DNA from: Petrosia ficiformis
Lineage: Eukaryota > Porifera > Demospongiae > Haplosclerida > Petrosiidae
Assembly: GCA_947044365.1 (NCBI GenBank)
Contig: OX345644.1
Location: 6,049,577 to 6,113,576 of the forward strand
Reading direction: 5' to 3'
DNA: 64,000 nt
Shown here: piece after piece, positions 45,601-56,192 of the stretch
How the letters are laid out: every line of letters starts with the position of its first letter
Position numbering within the stretch: the stretch's first letter is position 1
Position numbers and translations under genes: made by a program
Notes under the pieces: generated by a model
Databases searched by the model: none
The model's input: the letters and a program-made list of their open reading frames with translations, nothing else
What the model was told of the DNA's origin: nothing

Positions 45601-48600
45601 TTCAAGCATAAGAGTTTAATAATGCAAGACCCATTATACAAACCACTTCTATATAACCCAACATAAGTACCTACACTGCTATAAAGCTGTGCTTATGTAG
45701 GGTTATAAGGAAGTGGTTCGTTTAATTTTGGGTCCTCTGTTAACCTTCTGTGTTAGCACCATCACAACCTTGTTTGACATCCCTATATCTTTAAGACATT
45801 TTGTTAATAATTATTATCTCTAGTCATAAATTGACTTAATTCTTAATACACAGATAATGTGGAATTTAGTGATACACTTACTTTTAGTCCTGGAGATATT
45901 GTGAAAGATGTTGTGATTAATATTTCGGATGATGCTGAATTTGAAGAAATGGAATTTTGTCTAGAACTTGTCCAACCTGTAGACTCTTATTTATATCAAT
46001 TATCTTTGCTAAGAACAAATATTTATATTGAGGACAATGAAGGTACGTCTTGTTCATAATTATAATATTATTTGTGTATGTGTGCATTTGCCTGTGTATA
46101 TGGCCATTTGTGTGTGTACATGTATGTGTGTGTACATATATGTACATGTACATGTACCCATATGTGTGTGTGTGTGTGTGTGTGTGTATAGTGTTCGTGT
46201 ACATGTATGTGTGTGTAGTGTACGTGTATATGTGTGTGTAGTGAATGTGTCCATGTATATGTGTATGTGTACACTGTACATGTATATGTGTATGTCTATG
46301 TCTATGTCTATGTGTAGTGTACATGGACAATGTATATGTATGTGTGTGTAGTGTACATGTACGTGTACATGTATATTTATATGTACTTGTACATGTGTGT
46401 GTGTTACACATGTACATTTTACATGGGGGTGTGGGTGTGATAGTTCAGTTTGTTTTGGTGTGTGTGGGAATGGCTTGGTTGTAATTCATTTATGTGGGTG
46501 CGTCTATGTACATAACTTGGATATACATGTACATGTGCGGAGATGTGGTTGGATAGGTTACATGTAATTTGGCAACCATATTGCTAATGATGAGAATAGA
46601 GACATCATACCATACGTGTATATTTCACTGTTTTAAATAGTACAATATATGTCAATAAAATGTCACCATACAGTAACAGTAATTACCTTAGTTCTACTGT
46701 CAGTATAGTAGAATAATTACTGTCTCACTACTGTGGTGTTTGATTGACAAATTACACAATTACTGTTAAAACTACTGTTGAACTACTGTAGTGCAGAAAT
46801 GAAACTACAGAGTAATTACTGTACTGTATGGTGACTTTTTATTCTATGTATGTATAATCACAGCTATAAGTACATGTACTGTATCATATAAGCTGTTTCC
46901 ATGGCAACCACAATCATAAACTTGTTGTATATTTTATACAGAGGCTAGTTTGAGTGTATATACAGCTAGGATAAATGACATGAGAGAACTGGAATTGATA
47001 TTACTGTTCACTGGATATAGTGGAGAGAGAAGTGTACCAGTGATAGTCGATCTACATCTCCTGGGAGTTTCATACAGTAAGATAATATTAATACCATGTT
47101 CGGAATGTGTTGGCTGTTATAATTAATGATATTCATTGTCTCTTACACTTAATTAATCATCTTAATTTGTATATACATGTATGTACATTTACATATAGTA
47201 TAGTTCCAATTACCATATGACATTGCGTTAAATATTTTACTTATAATAATAATTATGATGTAATGGCTGACTGATAGATTTAAAATGCTGATTATAATAT
47301 AATTATAGTACATACAATCTATATATACGGTATATGTCAATAAAAAGTCACCATACAGTACAGTAATTACTCAGTAGTTTCATTTCTGCACTACAGTAGT
47401 TCAACAGTAATTTTGACAGTAATTGCCATACTTGTCAATCAAACACCACAGTAGTGAGACAGTAATTACTATACTATACTGACAGTAGAACTAAGGTAAT
47501 TACTGTTACTGTATCGCGACATTTTATTGACATAATTATACTGTATATTAGGTCATGCAGTAGATTAGCCTGTACTACTCTCAATGTGTGTTTATATAAT
47601 ATCTATTGTCTATTAGAAACCATGCACATTAAAGTCATTAATTATAATGACTTCCTTGACGAAAACAATAGGGAAATATTTTACCATACAAGGAAGGAAG
47701 CATTCATTGCCAATATGTATCATTACTATTTATTAATTTTCTAATCTTGCCAAATATACATATTTTAGTGGAATGTATATACATGTTGTATAGCTATACC
47801 CATACATGATATATATTTACATAATTATAATTATATGTACACTGTACAATATACATGTACATGTACATGTTGGTCTACACATGTACATTGTACCATGTAC
47901 ATGTACATTATATATATATATATTTGAATGTACATTGTACATGTACATGAATGTACATTGTACATTATACATGTACATTATATATGAGCTAGAATGTACA
48001 TTGTACTTAGCACACATGTACATTATACATGTACATTATACATGTACATGTAGGTATACATATGTACATTATATATGTGAATGTACATTGTAGCATGTAC
48101 ATTATACATGTACATTATACATTTTGTATATGTGAATGTACATTGTACTTAGCACACATGGACACGTACTATATACACACATGATACACATATTTCTAGC
48201 TTGTACTAACAGTACTGTTTTAATGATTTTCTTTTCCTTTATATAGAGAATCGAAGATCTACCCAGAGTCTTCCATCATTAACAGTTAATTTTGTTCAGT
48301 ACATAAGAGAAGCAACATATATAATACCACTAAACGAAGATATACAATTGGGAGCTAATACTACAATATCTATTACAATTCAAAATACAGATTTGAACAT
48401 AACTGCTAATCAAGATAATGTCAACATCTCTCTACCAACCGAACCTCCAACTACTACTAGTACAACAGCCACTACATATACAACTACAACCACAACTACA
48501 ATATATAGTCCTACCTCCACTACTGCTATTAGTGGTAGTATTAGATGTACTACTAATGTATTATCTACCACTCCTGGTGTAACTGCTATAACTCAACTCA

Positions 48601-49070
48601 GTAATGGTAATATTGAAATTCAGTTTTTGTATGCAGTAGTTACTCTTGTCGGTGTACTAGCTCTGACAGTTGTCCTGTTAATAATAATGGTACTATGTTT
48701 ATACAGAGTTAAGCAAAGAAAATCATATCGTGTTAATAAATCTGTTGATGGTATCAAATCACCTCGCTGTATTAGTGCGTCAACAGCTAATCTACTACCA
48801 CGACACAGTGTCGATTCGGGTCTCCAATTATCAGATATACGTCCCAATGGAGAACCCAACTCGGCATTTAATTCTCCTAGTCGTTCAGACACTCCAGAAT
48901 CTCCCAGATCTAATGAAACTGATGGAGAAGATACTATTGTTCCTCCAGTACCTCCAAGAGATCCACCTTCACAGTTTCATATTATCAGAATTCCAAATGA
49001 CTCTAGTAGTCCTAGATCAAGTTATCTTGGATCACATGATAACTTGTTAGTGAAACACACTATGGTTTAA
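39635..49070 (+). CDS. IgGFc-binding / Calx-beta type I membrane protein
   Basis: Exons 39635-39695, 39810-41153, 44011-44148, 45854-46042, 46942-47076 and 48247-49070. Every junction is phase 1, about 896 residues. Signal peptide MASCTPFTILLLAVAVSS. Residues ~20-370 match the IgGFc-binding N-terminal domain of FCGBP-like proteins, with its ending ISVITGHECGNIP, YCDHMVQQIPPTVTWGKSYM and TSAKDDTQIIITCG. Exons 3-4 form a Calx-beta repeat (YTFEENGVYTVPVRR, then LTFSPGDIVKDVVI and FCLEL...IYIEDNE). A Thr-rich stalk (about 685-720) leads to a membrane helix (749-775, FLYAVVTLVGVLALTVV core). The 121-residue tail has the SH3-ligand-like VPPVPPRDPP. Probably a surface adhesion or recognition receptor. 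The ligand is unknown. Confidence 0.82.
42038..42352 (+). repeat. 25-bp array, forward copy, in intron 2
   Basis: At least eight head-to-tail units of AAGCAGCCACAATGG + CTTAGAAAAT (25 bases), preceded by the leader TGTGCCTAGCATGGTAGCAA and AACAAACAAACAAGCAGCC. Leader plus array reappears inverted at 44822-45192. Confidence 0.92.
42590..42970. repeat. TGTACA-rich repeats in intron 2
   Basis: Units of ACATGTACATGTATAATT and ACATGTACAGGATTGATT, then TATCAATCCTCATGTACATG units. No gene. Confidence 0.75.
43490..43620 (+). repeat. Dispersed-repeat fragment with a 24-bp triplication
   Basis: TCCCTCTTTGGCACTGCAGAG is tandemly repeated (three partial units at 43478-43530). It is followed by a stretch matching the reverse complement of 36905-37000. 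Confidence 0.5.
44822..45192 (-). repeat. 25-bp array, inverted copy, in intron 3
   Basis: About twelve units of ATTGTGGCTGCTTATTTTCT + AAGCC, the reverse complement of the 42038-42352 unit. It is followed by the inverted leader (GCTTGTTTGTTTGCTGTGTT, GCTAGCATGCTAGGCAC). Minor unit variants include TTCTCTAAGC, TTCGCTAAGC and a GCTATTG type. Confidence 0.92.
45258..45380. mobile_element. Worn MITE family 8 copy
   Basis: AATATTAGGCTTACCAAAAG and AGTTAACTAACTTAAAGC phrases match family 8. Ends near ATTAAACAACATCAA. Confidence 0.35.
45575..45785. mobile_element. Fold-back element (family 5)
   Basis: AACCACTTCTATATAACCCA and ACATAAGTACC on the left are mirrored by GCTTATGTAGGGTTATAAG and GAAGTGGTT on the right; ends AAACAAGATTGGGAG / CACAACCTTGTTT. 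Related to 15270-15505. Confidence 0.65.
46075..46425. repeat. TG-rich microsatellite in intron 4
   Basis: TGTGTGTGTG runs with GTGTACATGTATGTG phrases directly after exon 4. Open frames here are artefacts. Confidence 0.85.
46648..46843 (+). mobile_element. MITE family 2 copy
   Basis: Complete, TATGTCAATAAAATGTCACC to TGTATGGTGACTTTTTATT, about 196 bases; it ends about 100 bases before exon 5. Confidence 0.8.
47333..47534 (-). mobile_element. MITE family 2 copy, inverted
   Basis: Complete, TATGTCAATAAAAAGTCACC to GCGACATTTTATTGACATA, with the interior in the opposite orientation to the copy at 46648. Confidence 0.8.
47800..48175. repeat. ACATGTACATTATA minisatellite in intron 5
   Basis: Units of GAATGTACATTGTAC and ATACATGTACATTATA, ending about 70 bases before exon 6. 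Confidence 0.78.
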
Positions 49071-49500
49071 AAAACAAACACACCAAATGATGACATATTA
49101 CTAATCACTTAAGCAATGAAACAGCACTAAGACACATCATGTTATATGCAGCTATCATCATTTTCTGTATAATAACCACTTTGAAAATAACATTTATATA
49201 ATTTTTGATGATTTTTAAAATATGTTCATTGTAATAACCAAGAAATATTATAATATATGTGTCTACATAACTATGTTAATGTATATATACATATATTCAT
49301 TTATTTGAGTTAACAATATCAATTTTTTATATTCTACTCAATTAAACATAAGACAGTGATTAATGATGGGCTGAGAGCAGTGCTATACTCGAGTTAACAT
49401 GATGTGTTTCAGCAGAGAAACATTTTATTACTTAAAGTATCAAACACAGTAGACAGAGTGGCAAACCACTTGGCCACTACTGAACTTGATTGAACTGTTA
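49071..49500. other. 3' flank of the IgGFc-binding gene
   Basis: AT-rich 3' UTR and flank. No canonical AATAAA close to the stop was seen. No gene. Confidence 0.4.
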
Positions 49501-49745
49501 GGGGCATCTCCAAACTGAAACTTGTACGCTTAATGTCACAGTGACACTACTACAAGACCACCAAACCCCCCTCCTTTTAAAGTCATGGACTACATTAAAT
49601 GAATACTCCAGTGTATCATACTAACATGTTCTTTCTTTGTTTTCAATGTTTAGTGCACGCACACAACCCCCCCCCCCCCCCCACCACTACCCCCTTCGGG
49701 TCACTATGACGTTAAGCTTACAAATTTCAGTTTGGAGATGGCCCC
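49501..49745. mobile_element. PIF/Harbinger-like MITE with TTA duplication
   Basis: Inverted ends of about 45 bases: GGGGCATCTCCAAACTGAAA and TTTCAGTTTGGAGATGGCCC. Flanked by TTA on both sides (49498-49500 and 49746-49748). It holds a poly-C run at about 49668-49682. TTA duplication and GGG-type ends suggest PIF/Harbinger. Just outside, TTATTTATAAGGGGCCATCT forms a second inverted fragment. Confidence 0.75.
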
Positions 49746-50738
49746 TTATTTATAAGGGGCCATCTAAAAAGGATAATTTGATTTGAGTTTTCAGATTTCA
49801 CACATGTACACGAAACAAATTCCTATAATACTGTCCACTGTTGTATCACATCACACACAAGATCTTTAGTCTCTTTTTTGATACAATTCCCCATTTGATA
49901 GTGAGTATATATAACAAAATTTTTTAAAAGTGCATTTATAATAATTATGCATTATAAATAATTTCATTTTGGATTTGTCCATTCTGGCTCATTAAGAGTG
50001 AGTATAGTGTTATATTTGATGCCGGAGCTTCAAATATAACACTATACTCACTCTTAATGTATGAATTCTTACTCCATCAATTCCTCTTTATGATACCTAC
50101 CTGAATAAAAAACATATAGCTATTAGCTCATTAGTTCACCTGTGAAAGTCATGTTGACTTTCTGTTGATCAAAGCTCATAACGTACAGATTATCAAACGC
50201 TCAGCTCTTCCTAAAGATGAGATATTAAAGACTTTTGTACAAAGCCTCCTCAGGAAATCTCTTATTTTGTTGTGTTGATATGTACAAAGTACATGTTATG
50301 TAATTTCTGTTTAAAGATGGAACAAAATTAATTAAATCATTGAAACTGTATGCAGGGCTGATAGATATTAATACAACCTGTCTCACAATGAATGTACTAT
50401 AATGTGAATACCATCACAAACACTAGCATATTAGTATAGTGAATTCAATTTGTACATAAGTTATCATATAGAACATGTTTCTAGCTACACATGTATATAC
50501 ATGTACAAAATAAATCCACTTTGTACTAAAGTCATCATATAAAACATGTTTCACAACTACAAACATGTACAAAATAAAACTATATACATGTACAGCTTTT
50601 TCATAGATTGAATAATTATGCTATACAATGTTTACATTCCTTTATCATGGTGAGTAATTTTGATGAGTAATTTTCAGTTTATAAGTAATAGTAGATGCAT
50701 GTAATATTATTAGTTAAGCAAATTTAGATTATTGTAAC
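49746..50738. other. Intergenic and promoter region of receptor copy A
   Basis: Contains the hairpin at 49990-50059 and two imperfect copies of an ATCATATAGAACATGTTTC phrase. From 50670 the sequence TTCAGTTTATAAGTAATAGT and GTAATATTATTAGTTAAGCA is conserved upstream of all three receptor copies and is the probable core promoter. Confidence 0.5.
49990..50059. repeat. Perfect 30-bp hairpin
   Basis: Arms 49990-50019 and 50030-50059 (core AGTGAGTATAGTGTTATA) are exact inverse copies with a 10-base loop TGCCGGAGCT. Confidence 0.92.
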
Positions 50739-51769
50739 ATGTATACTGCTTTGCAAGTCAGCTTTCTCCTTCTTTGTGTTTCATTTCAACTTGCTAGTAG
50801 TTCAGATGAGAATATTAATATTTATCATATATTCTCAAGTGATTATGTTACCAGTGAACCAGATAATGTTTTGAAGAATACAGTACAGTGGATCAATGAC
50901 AATACTTCATTTATCACTGGAAAGAAATTACTACTCAACTCCATGGATATGGTAGTGTTAATAAATAAATTTTGTTTTGTTACTTATTTCACTCTTTACA
51001 ATCATAAATCATATAATTATACAGTGTTACCAGGATTCAGATGAAGAACTGTCCAGTATAATATTGTCACAATCATTTGCTGTAATAATTGATGGCACAT
51101 GTCCTTCGGGATCAAAATTAGTTGAAGAAATTTCTCAAAGCTCTGACAACACACTACATGTAAATTATTATTGTATGCTTTAGTTTTATTATAATTATAC
51201 CGTTGTTAATTTAGATACGATATCCTCCCTTCTCTATGAATATTCAAGAACAGAGTTACTCAAATTCATCTGTAAATATGTATCCATCAACAAATGTATT
51301 TGGTAGTTATTTGGTAGAACTTGTTACCCATTTTGGATGGTCTAATGTAGGACTCATCAATGAACTACAACTAATCAATGAGGTGAGTCGAATATTGAAG
51401 TTTGTATATCATCCTAAACTCTGATTTATTAATCAGAGAGACATAATGGCTAAGATTTATTTGTAAAAAATTGATGGTGCATACCATTTATTCAAATATA
51501 GCAAACAATAGAAGATCTGCAATTTCATGACATTATTGTGGATTATGAAACAATGAATGAGACTGATCCTAATATCTTTGTGAGTATATAACACTATTTA
51601 ATATTGCTTTATATATCAATATAACATTATACATTATATTAGGATGAAGACACTGTTGTATACATTATTTTATCACAACCTCCTGTTTTAGCAGATATTA
51701 TCTGCAAGGTAACACAACAGATTTGGTTTTCATGTTGAATACATAAATACATACTTATATTACTTAAAT

Positions 51770-51917
51770 GAAAATTGGCCAATAATGGAGAAACTAAAAC
51801 CCTTTTAGTAAGCCTAATATTGATTAAACTACAACTAAACTATAAGTTTGAGAAACCAGGCATACTGTACTGTAACTAGAACTTTAAGTAGTCATTTTCG
51901 TCCAACTAAAACAACAC
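51770..51917. mobile_element. MITE family 8 copy in intron 5 of copy A
   Basis: AAACCCTTTTAGTAAGCCTA to CCAACTAAAACAACACTAAT, followed directly by the CATA array. Copy B has only the terminal CTAAAACAACACTAATACAT at the same place. Confidence 0.55.
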
Positions 51918-51991
51918 TAATACATACATTACACACATACATACATACATACATACATACATACATACATACACATACATACATACATACA

Positions 51992-52025
<34 letters not shown>

Positions 52026-52092
52026 CATTACATGCATGCATACATACATACATACATACATATGTACATACATACATACATACATACATACA

Positions 52093-52123
<31 letters not shown>

Positions 52124-52198
52124 GTACATACATACATTACACACATACATACATACATACATACATATATACATTACATGCATGCATACATACATACA

Positions 52199-52232
<34 letters not shown>

Positions 52233-52245
52233 CATACATACAGAA
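51918..52245. repeat. CATA microsatellite, copy A intron 5
   Basis: (CATA)n with ACATTACATGCATGCATACA interruptions occurring twice. Open in several frames on both strands, without being a gene. Confidence 0.95.
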
Positions 52246-55044
52246 AGAAGTTATATTTAAATGTCCTGTTCCATTTATTATGATCTCATTTTTACCTTTT
52301 TCCAGGCATATAAACAAGGATTAGGATATCCAAATGAAATGTTCATTATACCATATTGGTTTGGATTAGAATGGATTAGAGAAAATTCAACATGTAGTGA
52401 AAACCAGCTATTAACTGTTCTTGATAATACACTAGCAGTTAATCTAGAACCACCAGCTACTCAAATAATTGATGAGGTAAATTTATAATAATATGTAATG
52501 ATTGTTATAAAGTTTTTGTGTAATGTTTGTAAGTGAATCAAAAAACTTGAAAAGTATTTGTAATCATGCGACTGTGAGTTATCAATATTACCATCAGAAT
52601 GTAATAACACTAGCAGTTCAATCAAATCCACAAGCAACTCTGTCTAACTATTCTATTGATTCTGTTTGGGCTATTGTCAATGTATTGAATGAAACACTAA
52701 CACATGATTGGGAAATTTCTAAAGATGATTTGAAAGTTCACCTGAGTGAACTCAACATTTCAGGATTAAGGGTATGAATATACTGCTTAAACAACATACT
52801 ACAACTAACTCTTATGTAAAGGGTCTATTATACTTTGATGAAAATGGTACACGACCAACAGCTGAAATGAGTGTCTATCAGTTTAGAAATAGTGAGTAAA
52901 CGGAACAATGTACCAACGTTTCTTCATACTTTTGCTGTTATTTAGAAGAATATATTAGAGTTCTAGGTATTAGTGATGAGAGCTTGATGTTTGAAAATAA
53001 TTCTGGGACAGTAGAATCTGTCTCTACTATATTACCTGGTGAGACCAATAGCAAAGAGTTTTGTGTGTGTGTCTGTGTGTCTGCGTGTGTGTTGTGTATG
53101 ACTGTTTGTATGTTTGTGTGCATACATGTGGAAAGTACGATAGGTTCATATAATGTAAAATACATTTTGATACATAAAAAGTAGCATAATTACTCAAGAT
53201 ATACTATAGATGCAGTACTGTTCGGGGTTATTGAGTACTGTCAGCAATGTCATATATAGTATATAATCTTGGGAATGGAAAACATCAGCTATAGTGTGTG
53301 TGATATAATCAATCAAAGGTTATATTGCTATCAGTACTAGTTTTTTACATACATTATCTCTGTGGATAATCTTCAGATAATGTTTTTGGGCTTGTTTTCA
53401 CAAACCCTATAGCTGAAAATTTCACATATGTAATGAATTGATGTTTATGACTTATGAGTGCTTACTTTTAGGAACAATAGAATATATTCAACCTGATGTT
53501 GCAGTAATTGTCATATTCAGCATATTTTCCATTATCGGAATTGTTTTCACAACAGTGTGTCTCATTTTCAATATAATGTTTCAAAACAAAAAGTAAGTTT
53601 TGCAAAATTACTCATTCATAATTGATCATCTACGTTCCATTATGATTATTCATTCTATCTCTCTATCTCTGTCACTGCCTCTATCTCCAGCTGTCTTTGT
53701 CTCTGTCTGTCTCTGTCTCTATCTCCATAATATTATGTCTCTTCTGTCTCTGGCTCTATCTACCTCTGTCTGTTTCACTCTCTGGAACCCTCAATCTGTT
53801 TCTCTCTTTTGCCCTTTCACACAGGATTATAAAACTTTCTAGTCCAAAACTAAACTATCTCATTATCTTAGGATCATACTGGTTGTATATCAATGTATTC
53901 TTTCTCATTTTTCGTAACATGCATGATGATGAAACATGTTTTGAAGCACTCTGTAATGTGAGAAATAAGATAATAATTATTATAATAATTACTACAATAA
54001 TTATTAGAGACTAGAAATAAAGTTATTCCGGTTTGATATAGCAATGGATGTAGATAAAAAATAAGAAACAGGTTGTATGGATGCAGTTTTATATATAAAC
54101 TCCTATTCTTCTTTAATACCATAAGGCCTTCATAATGCTGGAATGATTTTAGAGGATTCAAGCCTTGACTCGTAGCAGTTACAACTTGCTTTCAGAATTA
54201 TGTATACATAGGATAGACCATGTGCAAGGCTAAAAGCAATTAAATATGCCTTGTTACATTCTCAACCCCTAGCCACTAAAGTACAAATAATGTGAAGGAA
54301 CAAAGCATGGATAATCATTGCTGTAATATTGTCATGATGTCTGTAGATGTCATAATGAACTATAACTAAAACATTCTGTTTGAGATTTGGATGGCAATAA
54401 TATTATAAATATTATCATTAATTTTGTATCTTGTCCAGATTACATATACCACTACATTGTCTTTCTCTCTTTGTGATGGTACAATTCAAGGGAAAATGTT
54501 TCGAATTTTTTATATATTTTATAACCCTTCCCCCAAAAAGAAAGTATGACTATAAATGTATATTATATTATCTATCTCATCTATATTACTCATGTCAATA
54601 TCAACAGCGAATCACAGATTCATACATATTTGGTTATGTTGGTGTTCTCTTGCTAATTGATTTGTTTACATTCTGTGTGATTATGGGATATCCACCATTG
54701 AGACCCGTTCGTATTGGTTATCCTAGTTCCCAAGCTGTGGAGACAAATGTAAGTCAGTTTTATATAATAGTCATGAAGGGAAGAGAAAATATTGCATTTT
54801 GAAATCTACCCTTGCTCTTCTGTCCAAGCTCCAATGGAACCCTGATTTCAAATCCCAGGGGTTGTGATCATGTGTGGAATTGTATAGTTAAATAGCATTC
54901 CATGAATATTAGGACCCTGCATGTGCATGAGCTGTATGTGCATGGTTAGTGCATAATCAACTATATTAGAAAACAAATCCCACACATGATCCAACATCCG
55001 TTTTCAGCTCACATTTTACCTTTCATTTGAAGTCTAAGAATTAA

Positions 55045-56192
55045 AGATGGAACATACAACTTTCCACTGTATTATTATTATACTTATACATATTTAGTAC
55101 AATAATTAAAAGGTTCATGCATATTACAAAACTGAAACTCTAGCTGGCATATATTTAGGAAAAAGGCGAATTCATTTTAGCTTTGTTTTTTCATTGATGT
55201 GCTTCTGATTTTACTTGCATAATATTAACAATTATACACAGTTACATATAATTATACAAAATTGATAATGCACTTGCCATATACACATATATATACATAT
55301 TTCATTTTAGTTTCCTGTGAACTATATAGTAATTGGATTTGGCTCCTAATTATGTGAGGTAAGGGCCTATACCTCTAAGCAGCTCTGCAGAAGCCAATAA
55401 CTAATGAAAGTTTCCCTAAAATATTTTGCACAGTTGTTTTGTTAGTGTAGTATTCGATGCTTTATAATAACAACACAAACAATGTCAATAGAGAGTAGTT
55501 GTGTCAGCATTCTTGACATAATAACTAAACATAATTGGACATATAATTATGTTAAAATGCAATAATAACTAGGTGCTTACTTTCAGTTGAACTGATACAC
55601 ATACAATTTTATTTTAAAAATGGACAAAATTTGATTTGTGGTTAAGTCAGAGTGCTAGGTGAGTTACTTTCAGTTTCAATGATATGAATATTCACTATTT
55701 AGTTTCCCTAATAGAAATTGTGTACTATTAAGTCTTTATGTAATGGCATCAATATCATTGAAAATTGTTTCGTATGAATACATTCCTCCAGATAATAATA
55801 AGATAATTCAGAACCACATAAAACAAGCTACATGAATAAAAAGTGTATAATATTATACTTTACTATCACAATCAGTACAAACTAATAGATTAATTATTTT
55901 GTTAACCTGTGGCTTAATCTAGTTGTCTTTTGGCCCTTTTAAATTATATATATTTCTTAATAAAGTGTTTTATCATACTCTAAAATCACAAATTATCAAA
56001 ACAAGATTATTATAATGTAATTAATAATCCCCTTTTTCACAGACTAATTGTCACGAGTGATAAATGTAAATCTATATATGCACATAAGAATTTCCAATTA
56101 TGGATTGTTTATACTACATGGTCATTTTCAGTTTATAAGTAAGAGTAGATACATGTAGTATTATTAGTTAAGCAAGTTTAGATTATTATAAC
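55045..56192. other. Intergenic, receptor copies A and B
   Basis: Matches the copy B-C spacer (61006-62626) along most of its length, so it belongs to the tandem duplication unit. The last 60 bases repeat the conserved TTCAGTTTATAAGTAA promoter region. No gene seen. Confidence 0.55.

Larger units (their letters stand above)
50739..55044 (+). pseudogene. GABA-B-like receptor copy A, lacking TM5-TM7
   Basis: Exons 50739-50951, 51025-51159, 51215-51382, 51502-51579, 51643-51708, 52306-52476, 52598-52771, 52822-52891, 52946-53038, 53472-53592, 53825-53957, 54439-54543 and 54608-54748 align one-to-one with copy B in length and phase, and all are open. The signal peptide, ligand-binding domain and TM1-TM4 are present. 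After exon 13, a deletion of roughly 0.75 kb relative to copy B removes the whole TM5-TM7 exon and the acceptor of the last exon; only the end of that exon (SVFSSHFTFHLKSKN, then TAA at 55042) survives. Reading through the exon 13 donor adds VSQFYIIVMKGRENIAF and a stop at 54802, about 573 residues. A four-helix product cannot be a normal GPCR, but the intact upstream frames mean the loss is recent or the truncated form is kept. Confidence 0.82.

Noticed and set aside
48620..49050. Frames overlapping the last exon of the IgGFc-binding gene
   Set aside because: Alternative frames of a Ser/Pro-rich coding exon. The + frame ending at 49070 carries the membrane helix and joins upstream exons in phase.
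51848..52324. IHTYIHTY-type protein and its minus-strand partner
   Set aside because: CATA microsatellite inside intron 5 of receptor copy A.
53600..54014. SLSLSL-type frames in receptor intron 10
   Set aside because: CT-rich simple repeat before the exon 11 acceptor. The true exon (53825-53957) is in another frame, with KLSSPKLNYLIILGS.
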